Shown here piece by piece: positions 33,458 to 42,800 of a DNA stretch of 64,000 bases; position 1 is the stretch's first letter, and every line of letters begins with the position of its first letter. This DNA comes from Patulibacter sp. SYSU D01012. GTDB taxonomy: Bacteria > Actinomycetota > Thermoleophilia > Solirubrobacterales > Solirubrobacteraceae. The position numbers and the translations under genes were made by a program. The DNA is taken from assembly GCF_017916475.1 (NCBI RefSeq), contig NZ_JAFMTB010000001.1, positions 1,950,043 through 2,014,042 of the forward strand, written 5' to 3'. The notes below the pieces were generated by a model. It saw only the letters and a program-made list of their open reading frames with translations. It was not told the DNA's origin and did no database searches.

Positions 33458-34348
33458 TCAGCGCGCCGGGCGACAGGCGGCGAGCGCGTCCGCGTAGAAG
33501 CGCAGGTACGTCGCCATGCCGCGCTCCCAGTAGCGCCCCTCGTGCCCGCCGGGGCCGCTGCGGACGGTCACCCGCTCGCCCGCGGCCCGCAGCGCGCGGA
33601 CGAACGCGCGGTCGGCCGCGTCGAACGGGTCGTCGCGGCCCCGGTCCAGCCACAGCGGCACCCCGTACCGCGCCCGGCCCGCACGGACGAGGCCGATCGG
33701 GTCGTGCGCGGCGAAGTCCTCCGCGTCGTCGTAGGCGCCGGGGGCCGTCGCACCGGCCGAGGTCCACAGCGCGGGGGAGTGCCCGCCCACCGCGCAGAAG
33801 CCGCCGTCGGCCGCCAGCGCGTACGCGCCCGCCCCGCCCATCGAGATCCCGCCGACCGCCAGGCGCCGGCCGTCCAGCCCGTACCGGCGCACGGCCGCGG
33901 GGATCGCCTCGCGCCGCAGGTACGTGGCCCAGCGGCCGCTGCGGCGGTCGTGCCAGTACGACCCGCCGTCGTCGGCCGGGACGAGCACGACGGGCGCGCG
34001 GTCGCCCAGGCGCGCGACCGCGGCCCGCAGCGGCGCGCCCGCGACCCACGCGGGGTCCTGCGCCTTGCCGTGCAGCAGCACGAGCAGCGGCCGTCCGCGC
34101 ACGTCGCCGGCGGGCCGCACGACCGTCTGGACGAGCTTGCGGTCGGCGGCGCGGCTGCGCAGCGCGTACCGGTCCACCGTCGTGCCGCGGACCGCGGACG
34201 CCGGCACGTGGACCGCGGGCAGCTCCGACGCGGTGCGGGCGCGGGCCACGAGCGCGACGGCCGTGACGAGCACGCACAGCACGGCGAGCAGGGCCAGCCC
34301 GCGACGGACGCGGCGGGCGGCGGGGGACAACGCGGGCCGGTCCTCCAT
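33458..34348 (-). CDS. Membrane-anchored or exported esterase (alpha/beta hydrolase, esterase D/antigen 85-like)
   Basis: 296 residues. A hydrophobic helix at about 15-32 (GLALLAVLCVLVTAVALVA) anchors or exports the protein. The hydrolase domain has oxyanion HGKAQDP, the nucleophile serine in GGISMGGAG, a late acidic residue in LDRGRDDPF and the histidine in GGHEGRYW. This order and the terminal HEGRYWERGMATYLRFYADAL resemble the esterase D/PF00756 group, which includes mycolyltransferases. Substrate unknown. Confidence 0.85.
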   Translation of the reverse strand: MEDRPALSPAARRVRRGLALLAVLCVLVTAVALVARARTASELPAVHVPASAVRGTTVDRYALRSRAADRKLVQTVVRPAGDVRGRPLLVLLHGKAQDPAWVAGAPLRAAVARLGDRAPVVLVPADDGGSYWHDRRSGRWATYLRREAIPAAVRRYGLDGRRLAVGGISMGGAGAYALAADGGFCAVGGHSPALWTSAGATAPGAYDDAEDFAAHDPIGLVRAGRARYGVPLWLDRGRDDPFDAADRAFVRALRAAGERVTVRSGPGGHEGRYWERGMATYLRFYADALAACRPAR

Positions 34349-34402
34349 GCCGACATCATCGGCGATCCGGGGGCGGGGCGCGTGGGGCCGGGCGGGCGCG
34401 GG

Positions 34403-34408
34403 TAGCGT
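34403..34408 (+). promoter_or_regulatory. Putative -10 of the CNNM/CBS gene
   Basis: TAGCGT ends 8 nt before the ATG at 34417. Confidence 0.4.
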
Positions 34409-34416
34409 TCGGGGCG

Positions 34417-35763
34417 ATGCCTCTCGCCGTCTCCGGCGGGACGATCGCCGTGGAGCTCGCGGTCACCGTCCTGCTCGTCGCCGTCAACGCCTTCTTCGTC
34501 GCGAGCGAGTTCACGATCGCGCGCGTCCGGGACAGCCAGATCGACGACTGGGTCGCGACCGGGCGGCCCGGCGCGCGCTCCGTCCGCCACGCCGTCGACC
34601 ACATCGACGCCTACCTCGCCGCCTGCCAGCTGGGCATCACCCTCGCCTCGCTGGGCCTGGGCGCGTTCGGCGAGCAGGCCGTCCACTCGCTCCTCGAGCC
34701 GCTGCTGGGCGAGGCCGCCCGCATCGGCTCGATCGGCATCGCCAGCGCGCTCGCCTTCGCCGTCATCACCCTGCTGCACGTCGTCGTCGGCGAGCTGGCC
34801 CCGAAGAGCGCCGCCATCGCCCGCACCGAGCGCGTCGTCCTGGCGCTCATGCCGCCGATGCGCGGCTTCTACGTCGTCACCCGGCCGCTCGTCCAGCTCT
34901 TCAACGGCCTGGGCAACCTCATCCTCAAGCCGTTCGGCATCCCGCCGGCGCGCGAGGCGGGCTCGTCGCCGTTCTCGCAGCGCGAGCTGCTGCAGATCGT
35001 CCGCGAGTCCGGCGAGGGCGGCGAGATCAACCCCACCGAGCGCCAGCTCACGGAGAACGTCTTCGAGTACGACGACCGCCGCGTGCGCGAGGTGATGGTG
35101 CCGCGGCGCAAGGCGGTGCTGCTGCACGACGGCGCCACGATCGAGGAGGCCGCCCAGCTGGCCGTCGAGACCGGCGTCACGCGCATGCCGGTCTGCCCCG
35201 AGGACACCGGCCTGGACGGCGCGGCGGGGATCGTGCACGCGAAGGACCTGCTCGGCGCGATGCTCCGGGACCCGCGGCCGGCGCTGGCCGACCTGACCCG
35301 CCCGGTCGTGCGCGTCGGCGACGCGGCGTTCGTCTCGTCCGCGCTGCGCGAGATGCGCCGCGCCCGCCAGCACCTGGCGATCGCGATCGACGAGCACGGC
35401 ACGGCGGTCGGCATCGTGACGGTCGAGGACGTGCTCGAGGAGCTCGTCGGCGAGATCGAGGACGAGTTCGACCGCACCGAGGAGCGGCTGATCCGGCCGG
35501 ACGGCGACGAGCTCGTCGTGGACGGCGAGGCGCCCGTCTGGGACCTGCTCGACCGCCTGGACGACGTCGACCCGGACGCCGTCGAGGTGCACGAGGCGAC
35601 GGTCGGCGGCCACCTGCTCGAGGTGCTGGGCCGGCTGCCCGAGGAGGGCGCCGAGCTGCAGCTGTTCGGCCGCCCCGTGCGCGTGGAGGCGGTCGGCGAC
35701 GGCCGGATCCGGCGCGTGCGCCTGCGGCGTCCGGGCGCGGGCCCGCGGGCCGACCACCCCTGA
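34417..35763 (+). CDS. CNNM-CBS-CorC/HlyC transporter-associated protein (hemolysin family)
   Basis: 448 residues: CNNM transmembrane domain with an N-terminal helix and two or three more to about residue 175, a CBS pair at about 215-345 (VMVPRRKAVLLHDGATIEEA; HLAIAIDEHGTAVGIVTVEDVLEELVGEIEDEFD) and a C-terminal CorC/HlyC FAD-like domain. Members take part in magnesium or cobalt homeostasis, probably as sodium-coupled exporters. Single gene before argG. Confidence 0.92.
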   Translation: MPLAVSGGTIAVELAVTVLLVAVNAFFVASEFTIARVRDSQIDDWVATGRPGARSVRHAVDHIDAYLAACQLGITLASLGLGAFGEQAVHSLLEPLLGEAARIGSIGIASALAFAVITLLHVVVGELAPKSAAIARTERVVLALMPPMRGFYVVTRPLVQLFNGLGNLILKPFGIPPAREAGSSPFSQRELLQIVRESGEGGEINPTERQLTENVFEYDDRRVREVMVPRRKAVLLHDGATIEEAAQLAVETGVTRMPVCPEDTGLDGAAGIVHAKDLLGAMLRDPRPALADLTRPVVRVGDAAFVSSALREMRRARQHLAIAIDEHGTAVGIVTVEDVLEELVGEIEDEFDRTEERLIRPDGDELVVDGEAPVWDLLDRLDDVDPDAVEVHEATVGGHLLEVLGRLPEEGAELQLFGRPVRVEAVGDGRIRRVRLRRPGAGPRADHP

Positions 35764-35859
35764 GCGTCGGCCCCGGCGTCGCGAACGCCGGGCGGCCGCT
35801 GGCACCGAACGGCCGTACGGGCGCGCGGGGGCCGCGATCCGGGGGCGCCGACGCGCAGG

Positions 35860-35865
35860 TACCCT
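35860..35865 (+). promoter_or_regulatory. Putative -10 of argG
   Basis: TACCCT, 10 nt before the ATG at 35876. Confidence 0.35.
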
Positions 35866-35875
35866 GTGCCCCCGT

Positions 35876-37225
35876 ATGAGCGAGCACCCTCCGACCCCCG
35901 ACGCCTCCGTCCACACCGAGGTCCATCGCGTAGCCGCCCCCGGGCAGACCCGCGTGGCCTCGTACCTGGCGGAGCGCGACGAGGTCCGTAAGGTCCTGCT
36001 CCTGTACTCGGGCGGCCTGGACACGAGCGTCATGCTCAAGTGGATCCAGGACGAGTACGACGCCGAGGTCGTCGCCCTCACCGTCGAGTTGGGCCAGCCC
36101 GGCGAGGACTACGACGAGGTCACGGGCAAGGCGCGCACGCTCGGCGCGGTCGAGGCGATCGTGCACGACGCGCGCGAGGAGTTCGCGACGGACTACCTGA
36201 TCCCGGCGATCAAGGCGAACGTCAACTACGGCGACGGCTACCCGGCGTTCACGTCGCTCGGTCGGCCGCTGATCGCGAAGCTGGCCTGCGACTACGCGCG
36301 CAAGCACGGCTGCGACACGATCGCGCACGGCTGCACCGGCAAGGGCAACGACCAGGTCCGCATCGAGGCCACGATCGCCACGCTGGCGCCCGGGCTGAAG
36401 GTCATCGCGCCGGTCCGCTCCTGGGCGATGGGCCGCGACGAGGAGATCGCCTACGCCCGCGAGCACGGCATCCCGGTGAAGAACGCGCCGGCTGGCCAGC
36501 CCGCGCCGTACTCCATCGACGACAACCTGTGGGGCCGCTCGTCCGAAGGCCGGTGGATCGAGGACCTGACGCACGCGCCCGAGGACGACGTCTTCCAGCT
36601 CGTCACCCGGCCGGAGGACGCGCCGGACGAGGCCGAGATCGTCCGCATCACCTTCGAGGAGGGCGTGCCCGTCGCGCTCAACGACGAGCGGATGGACATC
36701 GTCCCGCTGCTCGAGGAGGCGGCGCGCCTGGGCTGCAAGCACGGCGTGGGCATCCTCGACCACATCGAGGACCGCATCGTCGGCCTGAAGGTCCGCGACA
36801 TCTACGAGGTGCCGGCGGCCGCGATCATCCTGCCGGCGCACAAGGAGCTCGAGCGGCTCGTCGGCACGATCCACCAGAACCAGTTCAAGCCTGGCCTGGA
36901 CCAGAAGTGGGCGTACCTGGTGTACGCGGGCCTGTGGTGGGAGCCGCTGCGCACCGACATCCAGGCGTACATCGAGCACGTCAACACGCGCGTCACCGGC
37001 ACGATCGGCATGAAGCTGTACAAGGGCTCCGCCCGCGTCGTGACCCGCGAGTCCGAGAACGCGGTCTACGACGCCCAGCTGGCGACGTTCGCCGAGTCGG
37101 GCGGCCTGTTCGCGCAGGACGCCTCGCCGGGCTTCATCGAGCTGTGGTCGCTGCAGTCCCGCCTGGCGTGGCGCCTGGCCAACGGCCAGCACGACACCGG
37201 CACCGGCACGGACGGGACGCACTGA
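35876..37225 (+). CDS. argG: Argininosuccinate synthase
   Basis: 449 residues. The P-loop LLLYSGGLDTSVM sits at about residue 40-53, after an N-terminal extension of about 38 residues not usual for the family. ELGQPGEDYDEV, CTGKGNDQVRIE and RSSEGRWIEDL match the longer, type II-like (ASS) subfamily. It condenses citrulline and aspartate using ATP. Its TGA overlaps the ATG of a 60-residue protein by one base. Confidence 0.95.
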   Translation: MSEHPPTPDASVHTEVHRVAAPGQTRVASYLAERDEVRKVLLLYSGGLDTSVMLKWIQDEYDAEVVALTVELGQPGEDYDEVTGKARTLGAVEAIVHDAREEFATDYLIPAIKANVNYGDGYPAFTSLGRPLIAKLACDYARKHGCDTIAHGCTGKGNDQVRIEATIATLAPGLKVIAPVRSWAMGRDEEIAYAREHGIPVKNAPAGQPAPYSIDDNLWGRSSEGRWIEDLTHAPEDDVFQLVTRPEDAPDEAEIVRITFEEGVPVALNDERMDIVPLLEEAARLGCKHGVGILDHIEDRIVGLKVRDIYEVPAAAIILPAHKELERLVGTIHQNQFKPGLDQKWAYLVYAGLWWEPLRTDIQAYIEHVNTRVTGTIGMKLYKGSARVVTRESENAVYDAQLATFAESGGLFAQDASPGFIELWSLQSRLAWRLANGQHDTGTGTDGTH

Positions 37226-37407
37226 TGCGCGGCTTCTACACCGTCCTGGGCTGGGTCACCTGGCGCGCGGCCAAGTGGTACCTCGCCAAGCGGCTGGGCC
37301 TGGCGCGCAAGGCCCGCCGGCTGCGGCTGGTGCTGACCGTCGCCGCCGTCGGCGGCGGGGCCTTCGCGGCGTCGCGCCGCCTGCGCCAGGGCGGCCCGAC
37401 GGCCTGA
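37225..37407 (+). CDS. Small basic membrane-associated protein, unknown function
   Basis: 60 residues starting in the argG stop codon (TGATG). MRGFYTVLGWVTWRAAKWYLAKRLGLARKARR is aromatic and basic, followed by one possible transmembrane helix (LVLTVAAVGGGAFAA) and a basic tail. Tight coupling to argG and the next gene supports that it is real; no family recognised. Confidence 0.65.
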   Translation: MRGFYTVLGWVTWRAAKWYLAKRLGLARKARRLRLVLTVAAVGGGAFAASRRLRQGGPTA

Positions 37408-37418
37408 GGGAGCACGGC

Positions 37419-37904
37419 GTGGCGACGGACGGACCCGGCATCCCCGCGGCGGCGGACCTCGCGCAGCGACTGCGCGACGAGGCGGCCGCGCGCGAGCGCG
37501 CCGAGGCCCGCGCCGCCGCCGCGGAGGCGCTCGCCCAGGTCGCCGAGGCGCGCGCCGAGCTGGCCGAGGCCCGCGCCGCCGTCGAGGGCGAGCTGCGCGT
37601 GTCGGGCGACCGGGCCCGCGCCGAGCAGCTCGACGCCCTGCGGGGCGGGCTGCTCGCCCTGCGTGCCGAGCTCGACGGCCTGCGCCGCGCCGCCGAGGCG
37701 GGCGCCGGGGTCGTGCCCGAGCCCGACGCCGTGCCCGCCCGGCCCGTGGTCGCCGACCCGGGCGTCCCGCTCGACGAGCTGGCCCGCGGCGCGCGCGAGC
37801 TGCTGGCCGGCGGCGGCCTGCGTCGCGCCGACGACGTGATCCGTGGGCTCGAGCACGCCGCCGACCGCCTGCGCGCCCAGGCGCCCCCGCCGGCCGACGG
37901 CTGA
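37419..37904 (+). CDS. Coiled-coil protein, unknown function
   Basis: 161 residues from a GTG preceded by GAGGGAG. Residues about 12-75 are an uninterrupted Ala/Glu/Arg coiled coil, followed by a Pro-rich hinge and a short helical end (LDELARGARELLAGGG). Third gene of the argG unit by spacing (11 nt). No family recognised; the coiled coil is what can be said. Confidence 0.6.
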   Translation: MATDGPGIPAAADLAQRLRDEAAARERAEARAAAAEALAQVAEARAELAEARAAVEGELRVSGDRARAEQLDALRGGLLALRAELDGLRRAAEAGAGVVPEPDAVPARPVVADPGVPLDELARGARELLAGGGLRRADDVIRGLEHAADRLRAQAPPPADG

Positions 37905-38021
37905 CGATCCGGGGGCCGGCCGGGGTGGCACCCGGACGCGCGCCGCCGGCCCGTCCGGCAGAGTCCCCGGCATGCTCGCGCCCAGCCTGACGACCACCCC
38001 TCGACCCGCCGGGAGCCGACG

Positions 38022-39629
38022 ATGGCGCACGTGAGCGCCGCCGGCCTGGCCTACGCCCACCCGGGCGGCGACACGCTCTTCGAGGAGCTGTCGTTCGTGA
38101 TCTCGCCCGGCCAGAAGGTCGCGATCGTCGGCGCCAACGGCGTCGGCAAGAGCACCCTGCTGCGCGTGCTGGCCGGCGAGCTGGCGCCCGCGGAGGGCAC
38201 CGCCACCGTCGGCGGCCGCCTGGCCCGGATGGCGCAGGACGTGGGGGAGACCGACCCCGAGGCCACCGTCCGGGAGCTGCTGCTCGCCGGGGCCCCCGAC
38301 GCGGTCGCCGCCGCCGGCCGGCGGATGCTGGCCGCCGAGCGCGCGCTCGCGGACGGCGCCCCGGCGGAGGAGGCCGGCGTCGCGCTCGGCGAGGCGATCG
38401 GCGACTGGTCCGAGCTGGGCGGCTACGAGCTCGAGGCCGCGTGGGACGCCGCCTGCCGGCGCATCGTGGGCGACGGCCTGTCCGCGGTCGGCGACCTCCC
38501 CTGCGCGACGCTCAGCGGTGGCGAGCGCAAGCGCCTGGTGCTCGACGTGCTGCTGCGCGGCGACGCCGACGTGCTGCTGCTCGACGAGCCCGACAACTAC
38601 CTCGACATCCCGGCCAAGCGCGAGCTCGAGCGGGCGGTGCGCACGACGCCGAAGACCGTCCTGATCGTCAGCCACGACCGCGCGGTCCTCTCGGCCTGCG
38701 CCACGCACGTCCTGACGATCGAGGGCCGCGGCTGCTGGATCCACGGCGGCTCGTACGCGGACTACCCCGAGGCGCGCGAGCGGCGGCAGGAGCTCATGGG
38801 CGACCGCCTGCAGCGCTGGAACGACGAGGAGAAGCGCCTGCGCGAGCTCGTGCGGACCTTCAAGGAGCGGGCGCGGTACCACGACTCGTGGGCGCGCAAG
38901 GCGGACGCGATGGAGTCGCGCTGGCGTCGCTGGGTCGACGCTGGTCCGCCGCCGCCCCCGGTGCAGGACCACGCGCCGACGATGCGCCTGCGCGGCGGCG
39001 ACAGCGCGCGCCGGGTCATCACGCTCGAGCGGCTCGCCATCCCGGGGCTGCTCGCGCCGCTGACGGACGAGATCCGCTTCGGCGAGCGCGTCGGGCTCGT
39101 CGGGCCCAACGGCACCGGCAAGACGCACCTGCTGCGGGCGCTCGCCGGCCAGGACGTGGGGCAGGAGGGGAGGTGCGAGCACGGCCCGCGCGTCTCGCCC
39201 GGGCTGTTCACCCAGCACCACGACCGGGCGACGGCGCTGGGGGCCGAGGCGGTCCTGGACGCCGCGCTGGACGGGACGAACGGGGCGCTCGAGCCCGCGA
39301 TGCGGTCCCTGGCGCGGTACGGCCTGGTCGACGCCGCCCGGCGGCCCGTCGGCACGCTGTCGGGCGGGCAGAAGGCGCGCCTCGAGATCCTGCTGCTCGA
39401 GCTGGCGGGCCACAACCTGCTGCTGCTCGACGAGCCGACCGACAACCTGGACGTCGAGAGCTGCGAGGCGCTCGAGACGGCGCTCGACGGGTTCGAGGGC
39501 ACCGTCGTGGCGGTCTCCCACGACCGCACGTTCCTGCGCCGCCTGGACCGCTTCCTGCTCGTCCCGACGGACGGCCCGGTCGCCCCGCTCGCCGGCCCGG
39601 ACGAGGCCCTGGCGGCGCTCGGCGGCTAG
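38022..39629 (+). CDS. ABC-F family ATPase
   Basis: 535 residues with two ABC domains on one chain and no membrane part. Domain 1: GANGVGKST, LSGGERKR, LLLDEPDNYLD. Domain 2: GPNGTGKTH, LSGGQKAR, LLLDEPTDNLD, with a charged linker (QRWNDEEKRLRELVRTFKERARYHDSWARKADAM) between them, the P-site tRNA-interacting motif of the family. ABC-F proteins act on the ribosome as translation factors or target-protection resistance factors; which applies here cannot be told. GGGAG precedes the ATG. Confidence 0.92.
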   Translation: MAHVSAAGLAYAHPGGDTLFEELSFVISPGQKVAIVGANGVGKSTLLRVLAGELAPAEGTATVGGRLARMAQDVGETDPEATVRELLLAGAPDAVAAAGRRMLAAERALADGAPAEEAGVALGEAIGDWSELGGYELEAAWDAACRRIVGDGLSAVGDLPCATLSGGERKRLVLDVLLRGDADVLLLDEPDNYLDIPAKRELERAVRTTPKTVLIVSHDRAVLSACATHVLTIEGRGCWIHGGSYADYPEARERRQELMGDRLQRWNDEEKRLRELVRTFKERARYHDSWARKADAMESRWRRWVDAGPPPPPVQDHAPTMRLRGGDSARRVITLERLAIPGLLAPLTDEIRFGERVGLVGPNGTGKTHLLRALAGQDVGQEGRCEHGPRVSPGLFTQHHDRATALGAEAVLDAALDGTNGALEPAMRSLARYGLVDAARRPVGTLSGGQKARLEILLLELAGHNLLLLDEPTDNLDVESCEALETALDGFEGTVVAVSHDRTFLRRLDRFLLVPTDGPVAPLAGPDEALAALGG

Positions 39630-39686
39630 CGCGCGACGGCGCCGCGCGGCCCCGTGCGCGGCGCTTGCAGGGGCTTCTCGCCTGCC

Positions 39687-39827
39687 CGGCGGACGGCACG
39701 GGGAAGGGTCGGACGAGACCCCCGCACCGTCCCCGGCGGACGGCACGGGGAAGGGCCGGACGAGACCCCCGCACCGTCCCCGGCGGACGGCACGGGGAAG
39801 GGCCGGACGAGACCTCCGCACCGTCCG
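39687..39827. repeat. Three tandem 47-bp repeats upstream of dnaE
   Basis: Units at 39687-39733, 39734-39780 and 39781-39827; the first two differ at one position and the third is altered near its end. Each junction carries CCGTCC-CCGGC-GGACGG, able to form a 6-bp hairpin, so the array would present repeated hairpins in RNA or ssDNA. It fills the gap between the ABC-F stop and the dnaE promoter. Confidence 0.9.
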
Positions 39828-39837
39828 CCGGGGGGCC

Positions 39838-39843
39838 TACCCT
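39838..39843 (+). promoter_or_regulatory. Putative -10 of dnaE (leaderless type)
   Basis: TACCCT ends 7 nt before the GTG at 39851. The GGAGGG in between looks like a Shine-Dalgarno but is too near the start, and would lie upstream of the predicted transcript. Confidence 0.4.
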
Positions 39844-39850
39844 GGAGGGC

Positions 39851-42800
39851 GTGAGTTCCCCGTCCTGCGTCCACCTGCACGTCCACTCCGAGTACTCGCT
39901 GCTGGACGGCCAGCCGAACATCGGCAAGCTCGTCAAGCGGGCGGCGGAGCTGGACCAGCCGGCGATCGGCCTGACCGACCACGGCGTGATGAACGGCGTG
40001 GTCGAGCTCTACAAGGCGGCGCGCAAGGAGGGCATCAAGCCGGTCATCGGCTGCGAGCTCTACCTCGTGGACGACCACGCGAGCAAGGACAAGACGAAGC
40101 CCAACCACCTGACCGTGCTGGCGAGCACGACGGAGGGCTACAAGAACCTGATGCGGCTCAGCTCCGTCGGGTTCACCGACGGCTACCGCCGCGGCAAGCC
40201 GACGATCGACCTGCGCCAGATGGAGCAGAACAGCTCCGGGCTGATCGTCCTGACCGGCTGCCTGGCGTCGCGGATGTGCCAGACGCTCGCCGACGACGAC
40301 CTCGCCGGCGCGCGGGCGCACGCGGACGACCTGGTCAACGTCGTCGGTCGCGACAACGTCTACTTCGAGGTCCAGAAGAACGGGATCGACCTGCAGGACA
40401 AGTGCAACGAGGGCATCGTGCGCATCGCGCGCGAGATGGGCCGCCCCGTCGTCGGCACGACCGACGTGCACTACCTGCACCGCGAGGACTACGACACGCA
40501 CGAGGCGCTCCTCTGCGTGCAGACGCAGTCGACGCTGGCGAACCCGAAGATGTCGTTCTCGACGAACGAGTTCTACGTCAAGAGCAACGACGAGATGGCC
40601 GCGCAGTTCGCGGAGTGGCCCGACGCGCTGCCGACGACGCTCGAGATCGCCGAGCGATGCGACGTCCACATCCCGCTCGGCGAGGGCTCGCTGCTGCCGC
40701 GCTTCCTGCCCGAGGGCGAGGACGAGGAGGCGTACCTGCACCAGCTCGTCGACGAGGGCCTGCGCGCCCGCTACGGCGACCCGATCCCGGCGGCCGCGCG
40801 CGAGCGGGCCGACATGGAGCTGGGCGTCATCCACCGGATGGGCTACGACGCCTACTTCCTCATCGTCCACGACTTCGTGAAGTGGTCGAAGGACCACGGC
40901 ATCTCGGTCGGCCCGGGCCGTGGCTCGGCCGCCGGCTCGATCATCGCGTACGTCCTGGGCATCACCGACCTGGACCCGCTGCACTACGACCTGCTGTTCG
41001 AGCGCTTCCTCAACCCGGACCGCGTGTCGATGCCGGATATCGACATCGACTTCTCGGTTCGCGGCCGCGAGGAGGTCATGAAGTACGTGACCGACAAGTA
41101 CGGTCGCGAGCGCGTCGCCCAGATCGTCACGTTCGGCCGCATGCTGCCGCGCAACGCGACGAAGGACTCCGCGCGCGTGCAGGGCTTCGACTACGCCACC
41201 GGCGACCGGCTGGCGAAGCTCATCCCCGACCCGATCATGGGCAAGACCCCGCCGCTCGAGAAGTGCCTCGCCGAGGGCACCGAGCTGCGCCAGGCCTACG
41301 ACTCCGACCCGGTCGCCAAGCAGGTGCTCGACGTCGCGATGGGCCTGGAGGGCACCGTCCGCAACGCCGGCATCCACGCCGCCGCGGTCGTCATCTCGGA
41401 CCGCGACCTGTCCTCGGTCGTCCCGATCCAGATCGCGGACTCCAAGACGGTCGACGAGCACGGCGACAAGATCTTCAAGCGCGTCACCCAGTTCCCCATG
41501 GGGCCGGTCGAGGAGCTCGGCCTGCTCAAGATGGACTTCCTGGGCCTGCGCAACCTCGACGTCATCCAGGACGCCCTCACGATCATCGAGGGCTCGACGG
41601 GCGAGCGGATCGACATCTCGGAGATCCCCCTCGACGACCGCAAGACGTACGAGATGCTCGCCCGCGGCGACTCGATCGGCGTCTTCCAGTTCGAGTCCGA
41701 GGGCATGCGCAAGGCGATGCGCCAGGTCAACCCGACGGAGTTCGACGACCTGATCGCCCTCGTGGCCCTGTACCGCCCGGGCGCCATGGACCAGATCCCG
41801 ACGTACGCGGCGGGCAAGCACGACCCCAACACGATCCGCATCCCGGATCCGCGTCTGGCCCCGATCATCGGGCCGACGAAGGGCGTCATCCTGTACCAGG
41901 AGCAGTCCATGCGCATCGCGCGCGACCTGGCCGGGTTCACCCCCGGTCAGGCGGACGACCTGCGCAAGGCGATCGGCAAGAAGAAGCTCGACAAGATGGC
42001 CGAGCTGGAGCCGGCCTTCCGCGAGGGCTGCCTGCAGTCGGGCACGCACGCCGACGTCGTCGACTGGCTGTGGCAGACGAACCTCAACGCGGCGAACTAC
42101 TCGTTCAACAAGTCGCACGCGGCCTGCTACGGCCTGGTCTCGTACCGGACCGCCTGGCTCAAGGCGAACTACCCCGCCGAGTACATGGCGGCGCTGCTGT
42201 CCTCCGTCATGTCGACGAAGGACAAGGTCCCGTTCTTCCTCAACGCGTGCGAGGACATGGGGATCCCGGTGCTGCCGCCGGACGTCAACGAGTCCGACCA
42301 CGAGTTCACCGTCCACGACGGCGCGATCCGCTTCGGCCTGGACGCGGTCAAGGGCGTCGGCCACTCCGCGGTCGAGGCGATCAAGGAGGCCCGCGAGGAC
42401 GGCCCCTTCACCTCGATCTGGGACTTCTGCGAGCGCGTCGACTTCCGCTGCGTGAACGGCAAGGCGCTCGACTCGCTGATCCGCTGCGGCGCGTTCTCCT
42501 CCACGAAGGCCACGCGCCAGGGCATGCTCGCCGTCGTCGAGGACGCCCAGCAGGTCGGCAAGAAGGTGCAGCAGGACGCCGCGGCCGGTCAGGGCTCGAT
42601 CTTCGACTTCGGCATGGACGACGCCGCCGCCGGCGCGTCCGCCACGAAGGCGTCGACGCACCCGCCGATCCCGACCGCCGAGTTCGACCAGCGCGAACTG
42701 CTCGCGATGGAGAAGGAGGTCATCGGCCTCTTCCTCTCCGCCCACCCGCTCAAGGACGTCCGCGACGCCCTGGCGCACAAGACGGAGTGCGGCCTGGCCG

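Noticed and set aside
39687-39827. CRISPR-like array
   Set aside because: Units are directly adjacent with no unique spacers, there are only three, and no cas genes occur.
39654-39854. Short frame across the 47-bp repeats, possibly a repeat-encoded peptide
   Set aside because: No start signal, Arg/Pro/Gly-rich in every frame, and it runs into the dnaE promoter; the repeat is better treated as DNA or RNA structure.
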